A stretch of 64,000 nucleotides of DNA. It comes from Neobacillus pocheonensis. GTDB lineage: Bacteria; Bacillota; Bacilli; Bacillales; Cytobacillaceae. The position numbers and the translations under genes are program-made. Below the pieces are notes generated by a model. That model saw only the letters and a list, made by a program, of their open reading frames with translations. It was not told the origin of the DNA and did no database searches. The first letter of the stretch is position 1. Every line of letters starts with the position of its first letter. The stretch spans positions 186,001 to 250,000 of the forward strand of contig JAMQCR010000001.1 of the NCBI GenBank assembly GCA_023702235.1, written 5' to 3'. Of the stretch, positions 1 through 11,022 are shown one piece after another.

Positions 1-1
1 T

Positions 2-1234
2 GTTGCTGCTGTTGGGGTGGCAAATCAGCTTGTTTTTTTAAATATTCTTATTTTTAATTTTGTGTCAACAGGAACTGCTGTCACAGTCTCACAATTCTTG
101 GGAGCGAAGCTAAATGCTGAGGCTAAAAATGTTGCTGCACTTTCGATTACTCTTAATTTGGTTATAGGTTTGTTGTTAAGCTTGACCATGTTAATTTTCA
201 GGTCCCAATTTCTAGGCTTTTTTCATCTAACCAATCATATTGCCGGCATGGGAAAAGAATACCTATCGATTGTTGGTGGAACCTTGTTTATTCAGGCAGT
301 ATTACTGACAGTTTCCTCCATCCTTAGGGCAAATGGTTTCACCAGAGATGCGATGCTTTGCTCCTTATTCATGAATGTAGTCCATTTGATCGGTAATAGT
401 ATTTTTATTTTTGGGTTGTTTGGTGTACCAGTAATGGGAATTCGAGGTGTAGGAATTTCAACCTTCATAAGCCGGTCATTAGCCTTATCGCTAATCTTTT
501 GGATTATGTATAAACGCCTTCCAATCAAAATAAAGCTTAAGGATTATGTCGATCTAAACCCGGCTTATATTAAGAAGATTTTACAAATTGGCATTCCCGC
601 TGCCAGTGAACAAATTTGCTACAACTTGAGCCAAATGGCGATAACCGCCATTATCGCCATGCTTGGAGCAGCAGCCTTAACGACTCGTATTTATACAGCA
701 AATATAAATTCCTATGTTCTGTTGTTTGGGCTGGCCATGGGGCAGGGAACACAAATCCTAGTTGGATACAAGGTAGGTGCAGGGGATTTTAATGATGCCT
801 ATCGTCAATTATTAAAAAGCCTCAAGTACAGCCTGATCATAACCATTTTTGTTGCCATTGTAATTTCCATTTTAAGACATGGATTAATAGGGATTTTCAC
901 AAATGATAAAGAAATCGTCAATATGGGCAGTAAACTACTGCTGTTTTCCTTAATTCTTGAACCTGGAAGAACCTTTAATCTAGTCGTCATTAGCTCATTA
1001 CGTGCCACAGGTGATGCTACGATTTCCGTTAAAATGGCATTGCTCTCCATGTGGGGAATAAGCGTTCCACTAGCCTACTTTTTGGGAATCCATCTTGGTA
1101 TGGGATTGACTGGAGTATATGTCGCTTTTACGGTAGACGAATGGTTTAGAGGGATCACGATGTATTTTCGCTGGCGAAGCAGAGTTTGGGAGAAAAAGGT
1201 ATTGGTACATAAGCAAACCGCTACAACTGTTTAA
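2..1234 (+). CDS. MATE family efflux transporter (5' truncated by window)
   Basis: An integral membrane exporter of the MATE family (drug or metabolite out, Na+ or H+ in). The frame is open from base 2 and reads [10 protein letters not shown], a typical MATE segment, so the true start lies upstream of the window. About 410 residues are visible, with many hydrophobic helices. MATE-like features include the QFLGAK segment after the first helix, the central [12 protein letters not shown] segment and the late [11 protein letters not shown] helix. It ends 41 bp before the GH43 gene on the same strand, so it may be co-transcribed with the sugar locus. The substrate cannot be told from sequence. Confidence 0.9.
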   Translation, partial: VAAVGVANQLVFLNILIFNFVSTGTAVTVSQFLGAKLNAEAKNVAALSITLNLVIGLLLSLTMLIFRSQFLGFFHLTNHIAGMGKEYLSIVGGTLFIQAVLLTVSSILRANGFTRDAMLCSLFMNVVHLIGNSIFIFGLFGVPVMGIRGVGISTFISRSLALSLIFWIMYKRLPIKIKLKDYVDLNPAYIKKILQIGIPAASEQICYNLSQMAITAIIAMLGAAALTTRIYTANINSYVLLFGLAMGQGTQILVGYKVGAGDFNDAYRQLLKSLKYSLIITIFVAIVISILRHGLIGIFTNDKEIVNMGSKLLLFSLILEPGRTFNLVVISSLRATGDATISVKMALLSMWGISVPLAYFLGIHLGMGLTGVYVAFTVDEWFRGITMYFRWRSRVWEKKVLVHKQTATTV

Positions 1235-1275
1235 AATTTCGATTTGAAATTTACACTCATAGGAGGCATTCAATT

Positions 1276-2885
1276 ATGTCAATGATTCAGAATCCAATTC
1301 TACCAGGGTTTAACGCAGATCCTTCTATTCTAAGAGTTGAAGATGATTATTATATAGCCACCTCCACGTTTGAATGGTTTCCAGGGGTGCAAATTCATCA
1401 TTCACGAGATTTGCGAAATTGGAAATTAATCACCCATCCATTATCACGTAAAAGTCAACTTGATATGTTGGGAAATCCTGATTCCGGCGGAGTTTGGGCT
1501 CCATGCTTAAGCTATGATAATGGTACGTATTATTTAGTATTTACGGATGTTAAAAGCCATATAGGACCATTTAAGGATACACACAACTATCTTGTAACAG
1601 CACCTGACATTTCGGGACCATGGTCAGAACCAATTTATCTGAATAGTAGCGGCTTTGACCCATCACTATTCCATGATGATGACGGAAGAAAATGGCTTGT
1701 CAACATGGTGTGGGATCACCGGAAAAATAAAAACTCCTTTGGAGGCATTTTATTACAGGAATATTCTCCAGAAGAGAAGAAATTGGTCGGACCGATTCAT
1801 AATATTTTTCAGGGCACCAATCTGGGCTTAACTGAGGCTCCACATCTTTATAAAAATAACGAGTACTATTATTTGATGACAGCTGAAGGCGGCACAAGAT
1901 TTGAGCATGCGGTAACGGTAGCACGAGCGGAGTCTCTTTTTGGTCCCTACGAGGTCGATCCGATTGGCCGATTCTTACTTCTGCCGGAAAACCTGAGCTT
2001 GAGCTTCAAAAGGCAGGGCACGCCAGTATTGTTTACACTCAGGCAAATGAATTATATATGGTTCACTTAACAGGAAGGCCGCTTAAACCTTCGATGAACT
2101 GTAACCTTGGAAGGGAGACGGCGATTCAAAAAGCGATCTGGACCGAAGATGGCTGGTTACGGCTTGCTGATGGCGGTACAAGCCCGCATGTGCAAGTAGA
2201 AGCACCAGAATTACCGGAGTTTCCTTTTGAAGCTGAGCCGGAAACGGAACACTTTGATCGTGAGGAAATAAGTATTCATTTTAATTCTCTCCGTGAGCCG
2301 TTTGCTGAAGATTGGATTTCGTTAACAGAAAGACCTGGTTTTCTAAGATTAAGAGGAAGAGAATCATTCAGTTCAGCGCATAGACAAAGCCTAGTTGCCC
2401 GCAGGCAGCAAGCCTTTTCGATTACTGCTGAGACAGTGGTGGAGTTTGATCCGGAAACCTATCAGCAGATGGCAGGATTAGTCTACTATTATAATAGCAA
2501 AAATTATTACTATCTTTGGATCAGTCATGATGAGGATCTCGGCAAATGCCTTGGAATTATGTCCAGTGACCGCGGAAAATATGATGAACCTTTAGAGAAC
2601 CCTGTTTCAATTGAAGGGTGGGACCAGATATTTCTAAAAGCAGAAATTCAGTTTGAAGAGCTGCAATTTTATTTCTCAAGTGCCGGAGAAAACTGGACTG
2701 CGATTGGACCTGTGCTGGACGCTAGTAAAATATCAGATGACAATGTTGAGTTGAAAATGGAAGGTATTTTACTAGACCAAGGATTTACAGGCGCATTTAT
2801 TGGAATCTGTGCTCAAGACTTGAGCGGTCAACGAAAACATGCGGATTTTGATTATTTTACTTATCGTGAAAGGATGGAAAGATAA
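1276..2885 (+). CDS. GH43 beta-xylosidase (one frameshift)
   Basis: A cytoplasmic glycoside hydrolase of family 43, expected to release xylose from xylo-oligosaccharides. The start ATG follows AGGAGG. The N-terminal five-bladed propeller carries the GH43 acidic residues: Asp in FNADPSI, Asp in GFDPSLF and Glu in LTEAPHLY. The C-terminal 200 or so residues resemble the concanavalin-like domain of XynB-type xylosidases. There is no signal peptide. Near 1960 one base is missing: the frame breaks after YEVDP and resumes as [20 protein letters not shown] in the next frame. Restoring it gives about 536 residues, the usual XynB length. The next gene starts 2 bp after the stop. Confidence 0.9.
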
Positions 2886-2886
2886 A

Positions 2887-3949
2887 ATGACAACTACTTT
2901 AATGGATGCAGCAGTATTAAATAAACCATTGGATATTGAAGTGAAAAAGGTAAGCATTCCTGAGCCAAAAGCAGATGAGGCTTTATTAAAGGTTTATTGT
3001 ATAGGGGTTTGCGGTTCAGATGTTCATTATTACGAGCACGGTAAGATCGGCCGCTATGTGGTGAAGGAACCGATTATCTTAGGTCATGAATTAGCAGGGG
3101 AAGTTGTCAAGGTTGGGGAGCAGGTTACGAATGTATCAGTCGGAGACCGGGTAGCTGTTGAACCGGGTGTAACCTGCGGCAGATGTGATTATTGTAAATC
3201 TGGGCGCTACAACTTATGTCCGGATGTTGTGTTTATGGCAACACCTCCTGTGGATGGGGGCCTGGGCAGAGTATGTAACGATTCGCAGTGATTTTCTCTT
3301 TAAATTGCCAGATACCATGAGTTATGAAGAAGGGGCGTTGCTTGAACCGCTATCTGTCGGTTTTCATGCCATGAATCGCGGAAAAGTAACTCCTGCCGAC
3401 CGCCTTTTCGTCAGTGGACTTGGACCGATTGGTCTCTTGGCCATCCAGGCTGCAAAAATATTTGGTGTTACAGAAATTTACGCCAGTGATGTGGTCCCAT
3501 ATCGCCGAGAATTGGCTACTAAAATCGGTGTAACTGCTGTTATTGATCCGCTAAATGAAAATGTTAATGAGCGGATTGCTGAATTAACAGGCGGGAAGGG
3601 TATTACTGTCGTTGTCGAATCATCCGGAAACGCTAGAGCCGTCTCAGATACTATTAAAATTGTAAACCGCGGCGGAAGAATTGTTCTTGTCGGTATGCCG
3701 GCTGTAGATGAAATTCCGATTAATGTGAACCAATTAATTGATGGTGAAATCGATGTCTATGGGCTGTTTCGCTATGCAAATACCTACCCGGCAGCTATAC
3801 AGGCGCTTAGCAGATACCAGGTAGATATCCAAAAGGTGATTACTCACAGGTTTGCCTTAAGTGATATTAAAGAAGCAGTTGAAATGGCAAGGAACCAAAA
3901 AGATACAAGTATTAAAATCATGATTTATCCTGATAAGGAAAATGTCTAG
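2887..3949 (+). CDS. Zinc-dependent medium-chain polyol (sorbitol/xylitol-type) dehydrogenase (one frameshift)
   Basis: An NAD(P)-dependent alcohol dehydrogenase of the sorbitol/xylitol dehydrogenase group, interconverting a polyol and a ketose. Zinc-ligand regions are present: GVCGSDVHYYEHG, GHELAGEV and the structural-zinc cysteines in CGRCDYCKSGRYNLC. The Rossmann segment reads GLGPIGLLAIQAAK. Near 3255 a run of five G where four are expected shifts the frame. The corrected reading VDGAWAEYVTIRSDF joins both halves into about 353 residues, the usual length. The ATG at 2887 follows an AAGGATGGAAAG site and abuts the GH43 stop. Xylose, arabinose or a related polyol are candidate substrates from context only. 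Confidence 0.87.
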
Positions 3950-4032
3950 GAGAATACTTTAAACTAAAATTCGCGGATAAACACCTAGATAGTATCAAAA
4001 AACCTTTAAATTTTAGAAAAGAGGTTTACTTT

Positions 4033-4508
4033 ATGCCGAAAGAAAATCAAATGGTCGAAAAAAACGTTCTTGGCACGAATGATATTGCTCAAATCGGAAT
4101 TCTTGTTCATGATATTGAAAAAACCAGCCAAGCTTATGCTGACATTTTTGGAATCGAAACACCAAATTGGAGTTGGACGGATACATTAGACAAGGCTCAA
4201 ACTGAATATAAGGGAAACTCAACTAAGAGGCCCGTGCAAAACTAGCATTCTTTGATATGGGCTCACTCCAATTAGAATTAATCGAACCAGATCATTGTCC
4301 AAGCACTTGGCGGGAATATCTTGATGAGCATGGTGAGGGCCATCATATTGCATTTGTTATCAATGGAATGAAAGAAAAAATTACCCTTATGGAAAAAAAT
4401 CAAATGCCTTTAATGCAAAAAGGTGAGTACACAGGGGGAAGATATGCATACATGGACACCTTCAAGGATCTCAAGATTATCTTAGAACTGTTAGAAAATG
4501 ACAAATAA
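4033..4508 (+). CDS. VOC (glyoxalase/bleomycin-resistance fold) protein (one frameshift)
   Basis: A small vicinal-oxygen-chelate fold protein, about 158 residues after correction. It shows two beta-alpha-beta modules: AQIGILVHDIEKTSQAYADIFG in the first and GHHIAFVINGMKEKITLMEKN plus YMDTFKDLKIILELLE in the second. A missing A near 4226 breaks the frame; the expected join is STKEARAKLAFFDMGSLQLELIEP. The pattern resembles methylmalonyl-CoA epimerase-like or lactoylglutathione lyase-like proteins, but no substrate can be assigned. It lies between the polyol dehydrogenase and the GH2 gene on the same strand and is followed by a hairpin. Confidence 0.75.
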
Positions 4509-4517
4509 TATCAAAGA

Positions 4518-4556
4518 GGGAGGAGGTTATGCTTGTTTAACCTCCTCCCTTCCTTC
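4518..4556 (+). terminator. Strong hairpin, possible terminator after VOC gene
   Basis: A perfect 12-bp stem (4518-4529 with 4538-4549) of GGGAGGAGGTTA and its complement closes an 8-nt loop. It is followed by the pyrimidine-rich TTCCTTC rather than a clean U-tract. It may terminate transcription before the GH2 gene, or protect or process the mRNA. Confidence 0.5.
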
Positions 4557-4586
4557 AAAAAATGAAGAAAGGTGAGTCCACCAAAA

Positions 4587-7500
4587 ATGAACAAGAAAAT
4601 CCTTTTTAACGATGGATGGGAATTTGCCAAAACTAGCCTTGATGTTACAGATATTGCTGATTTGAAATTTGAACTGGTTGATCTTCCCCATGATTGGCTT
4701 ATCTATAATACTTTAAATCTGTATGAAAACAGTATCGGCTGGTATCGTAAGAGATTTACCTATAAGAAAGAACAAGACCAGATTCTCTTGTGTTTCGATG
4801 GCGTTTATATGGATTCTTCCCTATACGTGAATCAACAGTTTGCAGGAGAATGGAAATACGGGTATTCCTCTTTTGAACACGAGATTACAGATGCTCTTGT
4901 GGAAGGGGAAAATGAAATTCTTGTGAAAGTAGTGCATCAAAGCCCGAATAGCAGATGGTACTCGGGTGCTGGCATCTACCGTAATGTCTGGCTAAAAACA
5001 AGGGATAGGAATCATATTGCAACGGATGGAATCTACATAACAACGAAACAAACAGATGATGGATGGCGTGTTGAAGTCGAAACAGAACTGAACATCTCTG
5101 AAGACGTACAACTCTCCCATACGATCATGTACAAGGATCAAATGATTGCCGCTATTTCAGAGCGGTTTGGTGCTGGAAATGATTCTAGTTCACAAAGGCT
5201 ACTTGTAGAAAATCCGCATCTTTGGAACATGGACAACCCTAATCTATACAAGCTTACAACTCAATTAAAGCTAGTTGAAGCAGATGAAGAAATTGAATCC
5301 ATCTCTCAGAGTATTGGATTTCGAACAATTATCCTTGACCCTGAGCAAGGTTTTCAGCTAAACGGAAGAAAGATGAAGTTAAATGGGGTTTGTGAACATC
5401 ATGATTTAGGGGCCTTAGGTGCAGCGTTCTACAAAGCTGCCTTAAAAAGAAGGTTTGAGATCTTAAAAGAAATGGGCGTTAACGCGATCCGAACCGCTCA
5501 CAATATGCCTGCAAAAGAACTGATGGAATTAGCAGATGAGATGGGTTTGCTTGTCATTTCGGAAGCTTTTGATATGTGGGAAAGGTCCAAAACTCCGTAT
5601 GATTACGCAAGATTTTTTAAAGAGTGGGCTCCTACCGATGTAAAAAGCTGGGTCATGCGAGATCGGAATCATCCGAGTTTGCTGATGTGGAGTATTGGAA
5701 ATGAAATTTATGATACCCATGCAGATGAAAGAGGGCAAGAAATAACAAAAATGCTCTTGGATGAAGTACGAAAATATGATCCGAAAGAAAATGCAAGAGT
5801 TACCATTGGATCGAATTATATGCCCTGGGAGAATGCGCAAAAATGTGCTGATATTGTGAAGGTTGCAGGCTATAATTACGCCGAAAAATATTATCAAAAA
5901 CACCACGCGGAACATCCGGATTGGATCATCTATGGCAGTGAGACAGCCTCTGTCGTACAAAGTAGAGGCATCTATCATTTTCCATTTGAAAAATCGATTC
6001 TTGCTGATGATGACGAGCAATGTTCTGCCCTAGGAAATAGTTCAACGAGCTGGGGGCCAAGTCGGCTGAAGCATGTATTCTAGCAGAAAGGGATACGCCT
6101 TTTTCGCTCGGTCAATTTATTTGGACTGGATTTGACTATATAGGTGAACCTACACCATACCATACGAAGAACTCCTATTTGGGACAGATTGATACCGCTA
6201 CATTTAAGAAAGATTCCTATTACATTTATCAATCAGCATGGACAGATTACAAGACAAACCCTATGGTGCATATTTTCCCTTATTGGGATTTTAATCAAGG
6301 CCAAATGATTGATGTCCGCGTCTGCTCGAATGCACCTAAAATTGAACTTCAATTCAATGGGGTCACCATCGGAACCCATGATATTGACCATGAACATGGA
6401 ACCGAGCTTGTTGGCTGGTGGAAGCTTCCTTATGAAGAAGGGGAATTAAAAGCCATCGCCTATGATGAAACAGGCAAAATCATTGCAACAGATGTAAAAA
6501 AATCCTTTAAGGATGCGAAGAAGATTTGTTTGCTTCCAGATAAAGAAAAACTTACGGCGAATGGTGCGGACTTAATTTTTATGGAAATTACCATGGAAGA
6601 TGGAAATGGCAATCCCGTAGAGAATGCCAATAATCGGGTGAATGTTCAAGTTTCAGGAGCATGCCGTTTGCTTGGTCTTGATAATGGGGATAGCACCGAT
6701 TATGACCAGTATAAAGGAGAAAGCAGAAGATTATTCAGCGGTAAGCTTATGGCCATCCTCGGATCGACCTTGGAACCTGGAAAGATTCAGATTGAAGTTT
6801 CTTCTACGGGGTTAGAAAGCCAGATGGCAGAATTTGAGTCGCTTCCTATTGAGGATGCTATCGAAGGGACTTCAGCCAATACGAAGAATCAAGACTTACC
6901 AAGTGTGATGGGAAGCTATGAAGAAATCCCTCTTCGTAAAATTGAAATCATCAGCGATTCAGGACAAGTGTTTGATGAAGCAAGAAAAGAGATGATTGTC
7001 CAAGCAAGATTATACCCAGAAGATACTTCTTATCAAGAAGTAGAGTGGAGTGTAGTCAATGATGCAGGAATCGTGTCCAATATTTCTAAAGTAGAGGCGT
7101 TTGGTCATGAAGCGAAGATCACCGCTTTAGGTGATGGAGAATTCAGGGTTCGTTGCACGAGTAAGAATGGCAGTGATAAGACAAAACTGATCTCCCAGCT
7201 GGAATTTAAGGCTGAGGCATTGGTACCGCCTACAAAGACCCTTATGGATTTATATCTGCAGGCCTCAATGATTATAGCAAAGGTGAAGTCAGTAACGGAA
7301 ACGAAAGAGGAGTAGCTACAAGCAGAGATGGTGAAACCCAAGTAGGTTTTCGCGAAATCGATTTTGGGCCTTATGGCTCTGATACGATAACGCTTCCGAT
7401 TTTCGCTTTATCCAGTGAGGAGTATTCACTAAAAATTTGGGAAGGAATGCCTGATGAAGAGGGAAGTACATTATTGGCTGATGTCATCTATCAAAAACCA

Positions 7501-7992
7501 TCCAAGTGGAATGTGTATCAAGAAGAAAGCTATCACATGTCAAAAAGACTTCGTGGTATTACTTCGATTTGTTTTGTCCTTCATCAGAAAGTCCATATAA
7601 AAGGATTTTCTTTCGAAAAACAGAATAGAGCCTTTGAACAAAATAAGGCTACAGAATGTGACCACATCTATGGGGATACGTTTGCCATAACTGAACATAG
7701 TGTCGAAGGTATCGGAAATAATGTTTCCCTGGAGTTTGAACAGCTGGATTTTACCAGTGAAGGTGCTACGAAGCTCGTCATTTTTGGCAGGTCGCCGATT
7801 GATAAAAATACCATTCATATCAGATTTGCCAGTCCTGAAGGCGAAAATAATCAACTCGTCGATTTCACACAGTCCGATGATTACGAAGAGCGAGTATTTG
7901 AATTGGAAAAAATAACAGGACTACAAAAAGTGACTTTCATCTTCCTGCCAGGAAGCAATTTTGATTTTGGCTGGTTCCGTTTTGAACGGTAA
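4587..7992 (+). CDS. GH2 beta-galactosidase-type glycosidase, multidomain (two frameshifts)
   Basis: A large cytoplasmic family 2 glycosidase of about 1135 residues after correction, expected to remove beta-galactosyl (or similar) units from oligosaccharides. The order is an N-terminal jelly-roll sugar-binding domain, an Ig-like domain, then a TIM barrel with acid/base Glu in WSIGNEIYD and nucleophile Glu in IIYGSETAS. A DUF4982-like segment, a bacterial Ig-like domain (EVEWSVVNDAGIVS) and C-terminal CBM6-like beta-sandwich sequence follow. A missing G near 6052 and a missing T near 7244 split it; the expected joins are SWGAKSAEACILAERD and KTLYGFISAGLNDYSKGE. ATG 4587 is preferred over GTG 4572 because AAGGTGAG lies just upstream. 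No signal peptide is seen, which is odd for a protein with binding domains. Confidence 0.85.
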
Positions 7993-7999
7993 GGTGCCT

Positions 8000-8021
8000 G
8001 GCACCCACAGAAATGGGTGCC
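8000..8021. repeat. Short palindromic element (GGCACCCA hairpin)
   Basis: An 8-bp stem (8000-8007 with 8014-8021) closes a 6-nt loop directly after the GH2 stop. No U-tract follows. GGTGCCTGGCACC-like palindromes of this type are common as dispersed intergenic elements in Bacillus genomes; this is recalled family knowledge and was not searched here. Confidence 0.45.
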
Positions 8022-8073
8022 GGACAAGTCTGTTAGTCGGTTTTATAACAAGATGAAAAGGTAGGGAAATATC

Positions 8074-8769
8074 GTGAGAATTTTAATAACAGGGGCCAAT
8101 AGAGGACTAGGTTTAGCACTTGCGCAAATTGGGGCAGAAAGAGGCCATCATATCCTTGCTGGAGTCAGGGATGTTCTTCAAGGTGAAGAAAGATTAGCCC
8201 ATTTTGATTTCTCCAAATCTATTACATTAGTACCTTTAGATGTAACGAATGAAGATTCTATTGCCAATGCTGCCCATACTGTAAAAGAGAATTTTGGTAC
8301 GATCGACGCAATTATTAACAATGCAGGGGTATTGTACGAACGTGAGAAAACGATTGAGGAATTAGATATAACAAAAGTACAACAGACCTTCGACGTGAAT
8401 CTTTTTGGACCGATGAGAGTCGTGAAGCATTTTCTTCCCTTATTAGTTATGGGAGACAGTACTTCGATTATCAATATTTCTTCTGAAGCAGGAAGTATTG
8501 AGAACGCTTATGGCGGCGATTATGCCTATGCAGCATCAAAAACCGCACTTAATATGTTTTCCGAGCAATTAAAGAAGTATGTTAAACGAAATAATATCGA
8601 GGTTTATGCTGTACATCCAGGTTGGATTAAAACGGATATGGGCGGGGATAGAGCACCGGGAAATCCTATCGATACTGCCAAAGGAATTTTAGATATTATC
8701 GAAGGAAAGCACACTATCAACAGTAAATATGCTTTTATTAATCATCAGGGTGAATCGATGCCGATATAA
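8074..8769 (+). CDS. Short-chain dehydrogenase/reductase (SDR)
   Basis: A classical SDR oxidoreductase of 231 residues using NAD(P). It has the N-terminal dinucleotide motif TGANRGLGLA, the NNAG motif (IINNAGVLY), catalytic Ser in NISSEAGS and the YxxxK pair in YAYAASKTALN, followed by VHPGWIKTDMGG. The start is GTG at 8074 with AGGTAGGGAA just upstream. The substrate is unknown. It follows the GH2 gene and precedes the ThuA gene by 21 bp, so it is likely part of the same transcription unit, perhaps acting on a released sugar or lactone. Confidence 0.88.
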   Translation: MRILITGANRGLGLALAQIGAERGHHILAGVRDVLQGEERLAHFDFSKSITLVPLDVTNEDSIANAAHTVKENFGTIDAIINNAGVLYEREKTIEELDITKVQQTFDVNLFGPMRVVKHFLPLLVMGDSTSIINISSEAGSIENAYGGDYAYAASKTALNMFSEQLKKYVKRNNIEVYAVHPGWIKTDMGGDRAPGNPIDTAKGILDIIEGKHTINSKYAFINHQGESMPI

Positions 8770-8790
8770 GGAATGGAATGGGGTAATTAA

Positions 8791-9444
8791 ATGGTAAGAG
8801 TAGTGGCAATCCTTGGTGATTATTATCATCCAAGCGGGCGGGCAAAGGAATCACTTGAGCGGGCTCTAGTTTCTTCTATAACAAAAGAAGTAATACAAAT
8901 AGATTATTGTTCACATGATCAAATAAAAGAAAAACTTTCCCTTCAGCCAGATGCTGTCATTCTATTTAAAGAGAATCGTTTAAATCCAATAGAAGTACAG
9001 GAAGAGAAATGGATGTCAGAGGATCTAGCCGCTGAAATCACAAAATACGTTTCAAATGGCGGCGGCTTTCTTGCTTGGCATTCCGGGTTAGCCTCGTTTC
9101 CTCCCGAAAGTACTTTTACAAAGATGTTAAGAGGTCATTTCCTTTATCACCCAGAAAAACATCAACTTGTCCATTATCGGAGCACTACTGAAAACCCTAT
9201 CCTCGCTCAGCCAATTTCATTTGAAGTGTTGGATGAACATTATTTTGTCCATTGCGAAGAGGATAACACCAATATATTTCTTTCATCTGAATCTATTGAT
9301 GGAAAACAAGCAGCAGGATGGTTCCATACCTTTGGAGAGGGAAAAGTATGTTGTTTAACACCTTGTCATAATAGGGATGGCCTCCTCAAACAAGAATTTG
9401 TGAAGTTATTAGGAAGTTGTGTAAACTGGATTGTCTCAAAGTAA
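8791..9444 (+). CDS. ThuA domain protein
   Basis: A 217-residue protein with the ThuA-like class I amidotransferase fold: FLAWHSGLASFPPES, FLYHPEKHQ and the C-terminal GEGKVCCLTPCHNRDGLL all fit the family. ThuA homologues occur in trehalose and other disaccharide or glycoside catabolic operons, probably in redox conversion of the sugar; the exact reaction here is unknown. The start ATG follows GGAATGGGG. It sits in a run of carbohydrate genes, 21 bp after the SDR. Confidence 0.8.
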   Translation: MVRVVAILGDYYHPSGRAKESLERALVSSITKEVIQIDYCSHDQIKEKLSLQPDAVILFKENRLNPIEVQEEKWMSEDLAAEITKYVSNGGGFLAWHSGLASFPPESTFTKMLRGHFLYHPEKHQLVHYRSTTENPILAQPISFEVLDEHYFVHCEEDNTNIFLSSESIDGKQAAGWFHTFGEGKVCCLTPCHNRDGLLKQEFVKLLGSCVNWIVSK

Positions 9445-9564
<120 letters not shown>

Positions 9565-9644
9565 CATCACCAACGGCCTGCTAGACGTATTGAAAAAGCA
9601 TACGAGTCAGCCAATTACACATCAATAAATAGGAGGTTAACTTG

Positions 9645-10286
9645 ATGGAAAACTATGAGATGCCTACTGTTTACTTAACTTTTGATGATGGACCCAATCA
9701 AGAAATGGATGAAATTCTTGATATATTAAAAGAAAAGAATATCAAAGCCACTTTTTTTATGATTGAGCCGCAAATAAAAAACTATTCTGACGTGGTAAAG
9801 CGCCTGGTAAACGAGGGTCACTTCCCCGCGCTGCACAGTGTGACGCATGATAAAAGTAAGCTTTATGAAGGGGACCCTTTAAATGTAGCAATTGAAATGG
9901 AGCAAACTCGAAAGACATTGCACCAGGTTACTGGTGTCGATTCCAGGTTAACAAGGGCTCCTTATGGCAGTAAACCCTATATGACCGATGCTTTTCGAAA
10001 CGGCTTAGTTCAACAAGGAATGAAAATGTGGGACTGGAATGTGGATACTGTAGATTGGAAATACCATAACTCAAATCCTGAGCTGATTTTAGAAAATGCC
10101 ATTAATGGCATGAAAGGGCTAAAGGACGGAAACGACCCGATTGTCATCTTAATGCACGTCACAAAAGGTACTGCAACTGTACTGCCGCAACTAATTGCAT
10201 TTATTGAAAATGAAGGATATGAATTCTCCGCCTATCAGCCAGATAAGCATTTTTCGATGAATTTTTGGAACGATTCAAGATTATAG
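9645..10286 (+). CDS. Polysaccharide deacetylase (CE4, NodB domain)
   Basis: A carbohydrate esterase family 4 protein of about 213 residues that removes N- or O-acetyl groups. NodB motifs are clear: TFDDGPN (catalytic base Asp and metal Asp), HSVTH (metal His pair), RAPYG, and WNVDTVDW. The late HVTKGT segment supplies the last motif. There is no signal peptide or lipobox, so it should be cytoplasmic, unlike most peptidoglycan deacetylases. Together with the neighbouring acetylxylan esterase this suggests deacetylation of imported oligosaccharides. ATG 9645 follows AGGAGG; an in-frame TTG at 9642 is less likely. Confidence 0.87.
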   Translation: MENYEMPTVYLTFDDGPNQEMDEILDILKEKNIKATFFMIEPQIKNYSDVVKRLVNEGHFPALHSVTHDKSKLYEGDPLNVAIEMEQTRKTLHQVTGVDSRLTRAPYGSKPYMTDAFRNGLVQQGMKMWDWNVDTVDWKYHNSNPELILENAINGMKGLKDGNDPIVILMHVTKGTATVLPQLIAFIENEGYEFSAYQPDKHFSMNFWNDSRL

Positions 10287-10330
10287 CCCGCACTTTAATG
10301 AAATTTCTTTAACAACAGGGAGGAAATTAA

Positions 10331-10984
10331 ATGAAACTTGAGCAATCTCAAAAACTACTATTTATTGGTGACTCTGTAACAGATTGCGACCGGGTCAAGC
10401 CGGAAGGAGAAGGTCTGTTTGGTGCTCTTGGTAAAGGTTATGTGGCAAATATTGATGCGCTTTTGCAAGCAGTTTATCCGGAATTGGGCATCCGCGTGGT
10501 TAATAAGGGGATAAGCGGCAACACAGTTCGCGATTTAAAGAATAGGTGGCAGGAGGATGTGTTCGAGCAGAAGCCGGACTGGTTATCGATCATGATTGGG
10601 ATAAATGATGTTTGGCGGCAGTATGATACTCCATTCATCAAAGAATGGCATGTCTATATTCAAGAATACGAGGAAACGCTCTGGCAGCTCGTTGCGGAAA
10701 CTAAGCCGTTAGTAAAGGGGCTTGTACTTATGACTCCTTTCTACTTAGAAAGCAATGAACAGGACAAAATGCGGAAGACAATGAATCAATATGGACGGGT
10801 TGTCAGAAAAATTTCTGAAGAAGCAAACTGTCAGTTTGTAGATACACAGGCAGCTTTTAATGAAGTATTAAAAGACCTCTATCCGGCAACATTGGCTTGG
10901 GACCGTGTCCATCCGTCCGCTGCGGGACATATGGTGCTTACAAGAGCTTTCTTGAAAGAAATCGGCTTTATTTGGAACCGGTAG
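10331..10984 (+). CDS. axe2: SGNH/GDSL acetylxylan esterase, Axe2-like
   Basis: A 217-residue SGNH hydrolase that closely matches my memory of Geobacillus stearothermophilus Axe2, an intracellular acetylxylan esterase of a xylan-utilization locus. Shared segments include LLFIGDSVTDC (nucleophile Ser), RVVNKGISGNTVRDLK (Gly), SIMIGINDVWRQYD (Asn) and WDRVHPSAAGHM (catalytic Asp and His). It would remove acetyl groups from xylo-oligosaccharides in the cytoplasm. The ATG follows AGGGAGG. It lies between the CE4 and galM genes on the same strand. Confidence 0.9.
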   Translation: MKLEQSQKLLFIGDSVTDCDRVKPEGEGLFGALGKGYVANIDALLQAVYPELGIRVVNKGISGNTVRDLKNRWQEDVFEQKPDWLSIMIGINDVWRQYDTPFIKEWHVYIQEYEETLWQLVAETKPLVKGLVLMTPFYLESNEQDKMRKTMNQYGRVVRKISEEANCQFVDTQAAFNEVLKDLYPATLAWDRVHPSAAGHMVLTRAFLKEIGFIWNR

Positions 10985-11022
10985 GAACATACTATTATTT
11001 TTGAAACGGAAGGAAGATCAAG

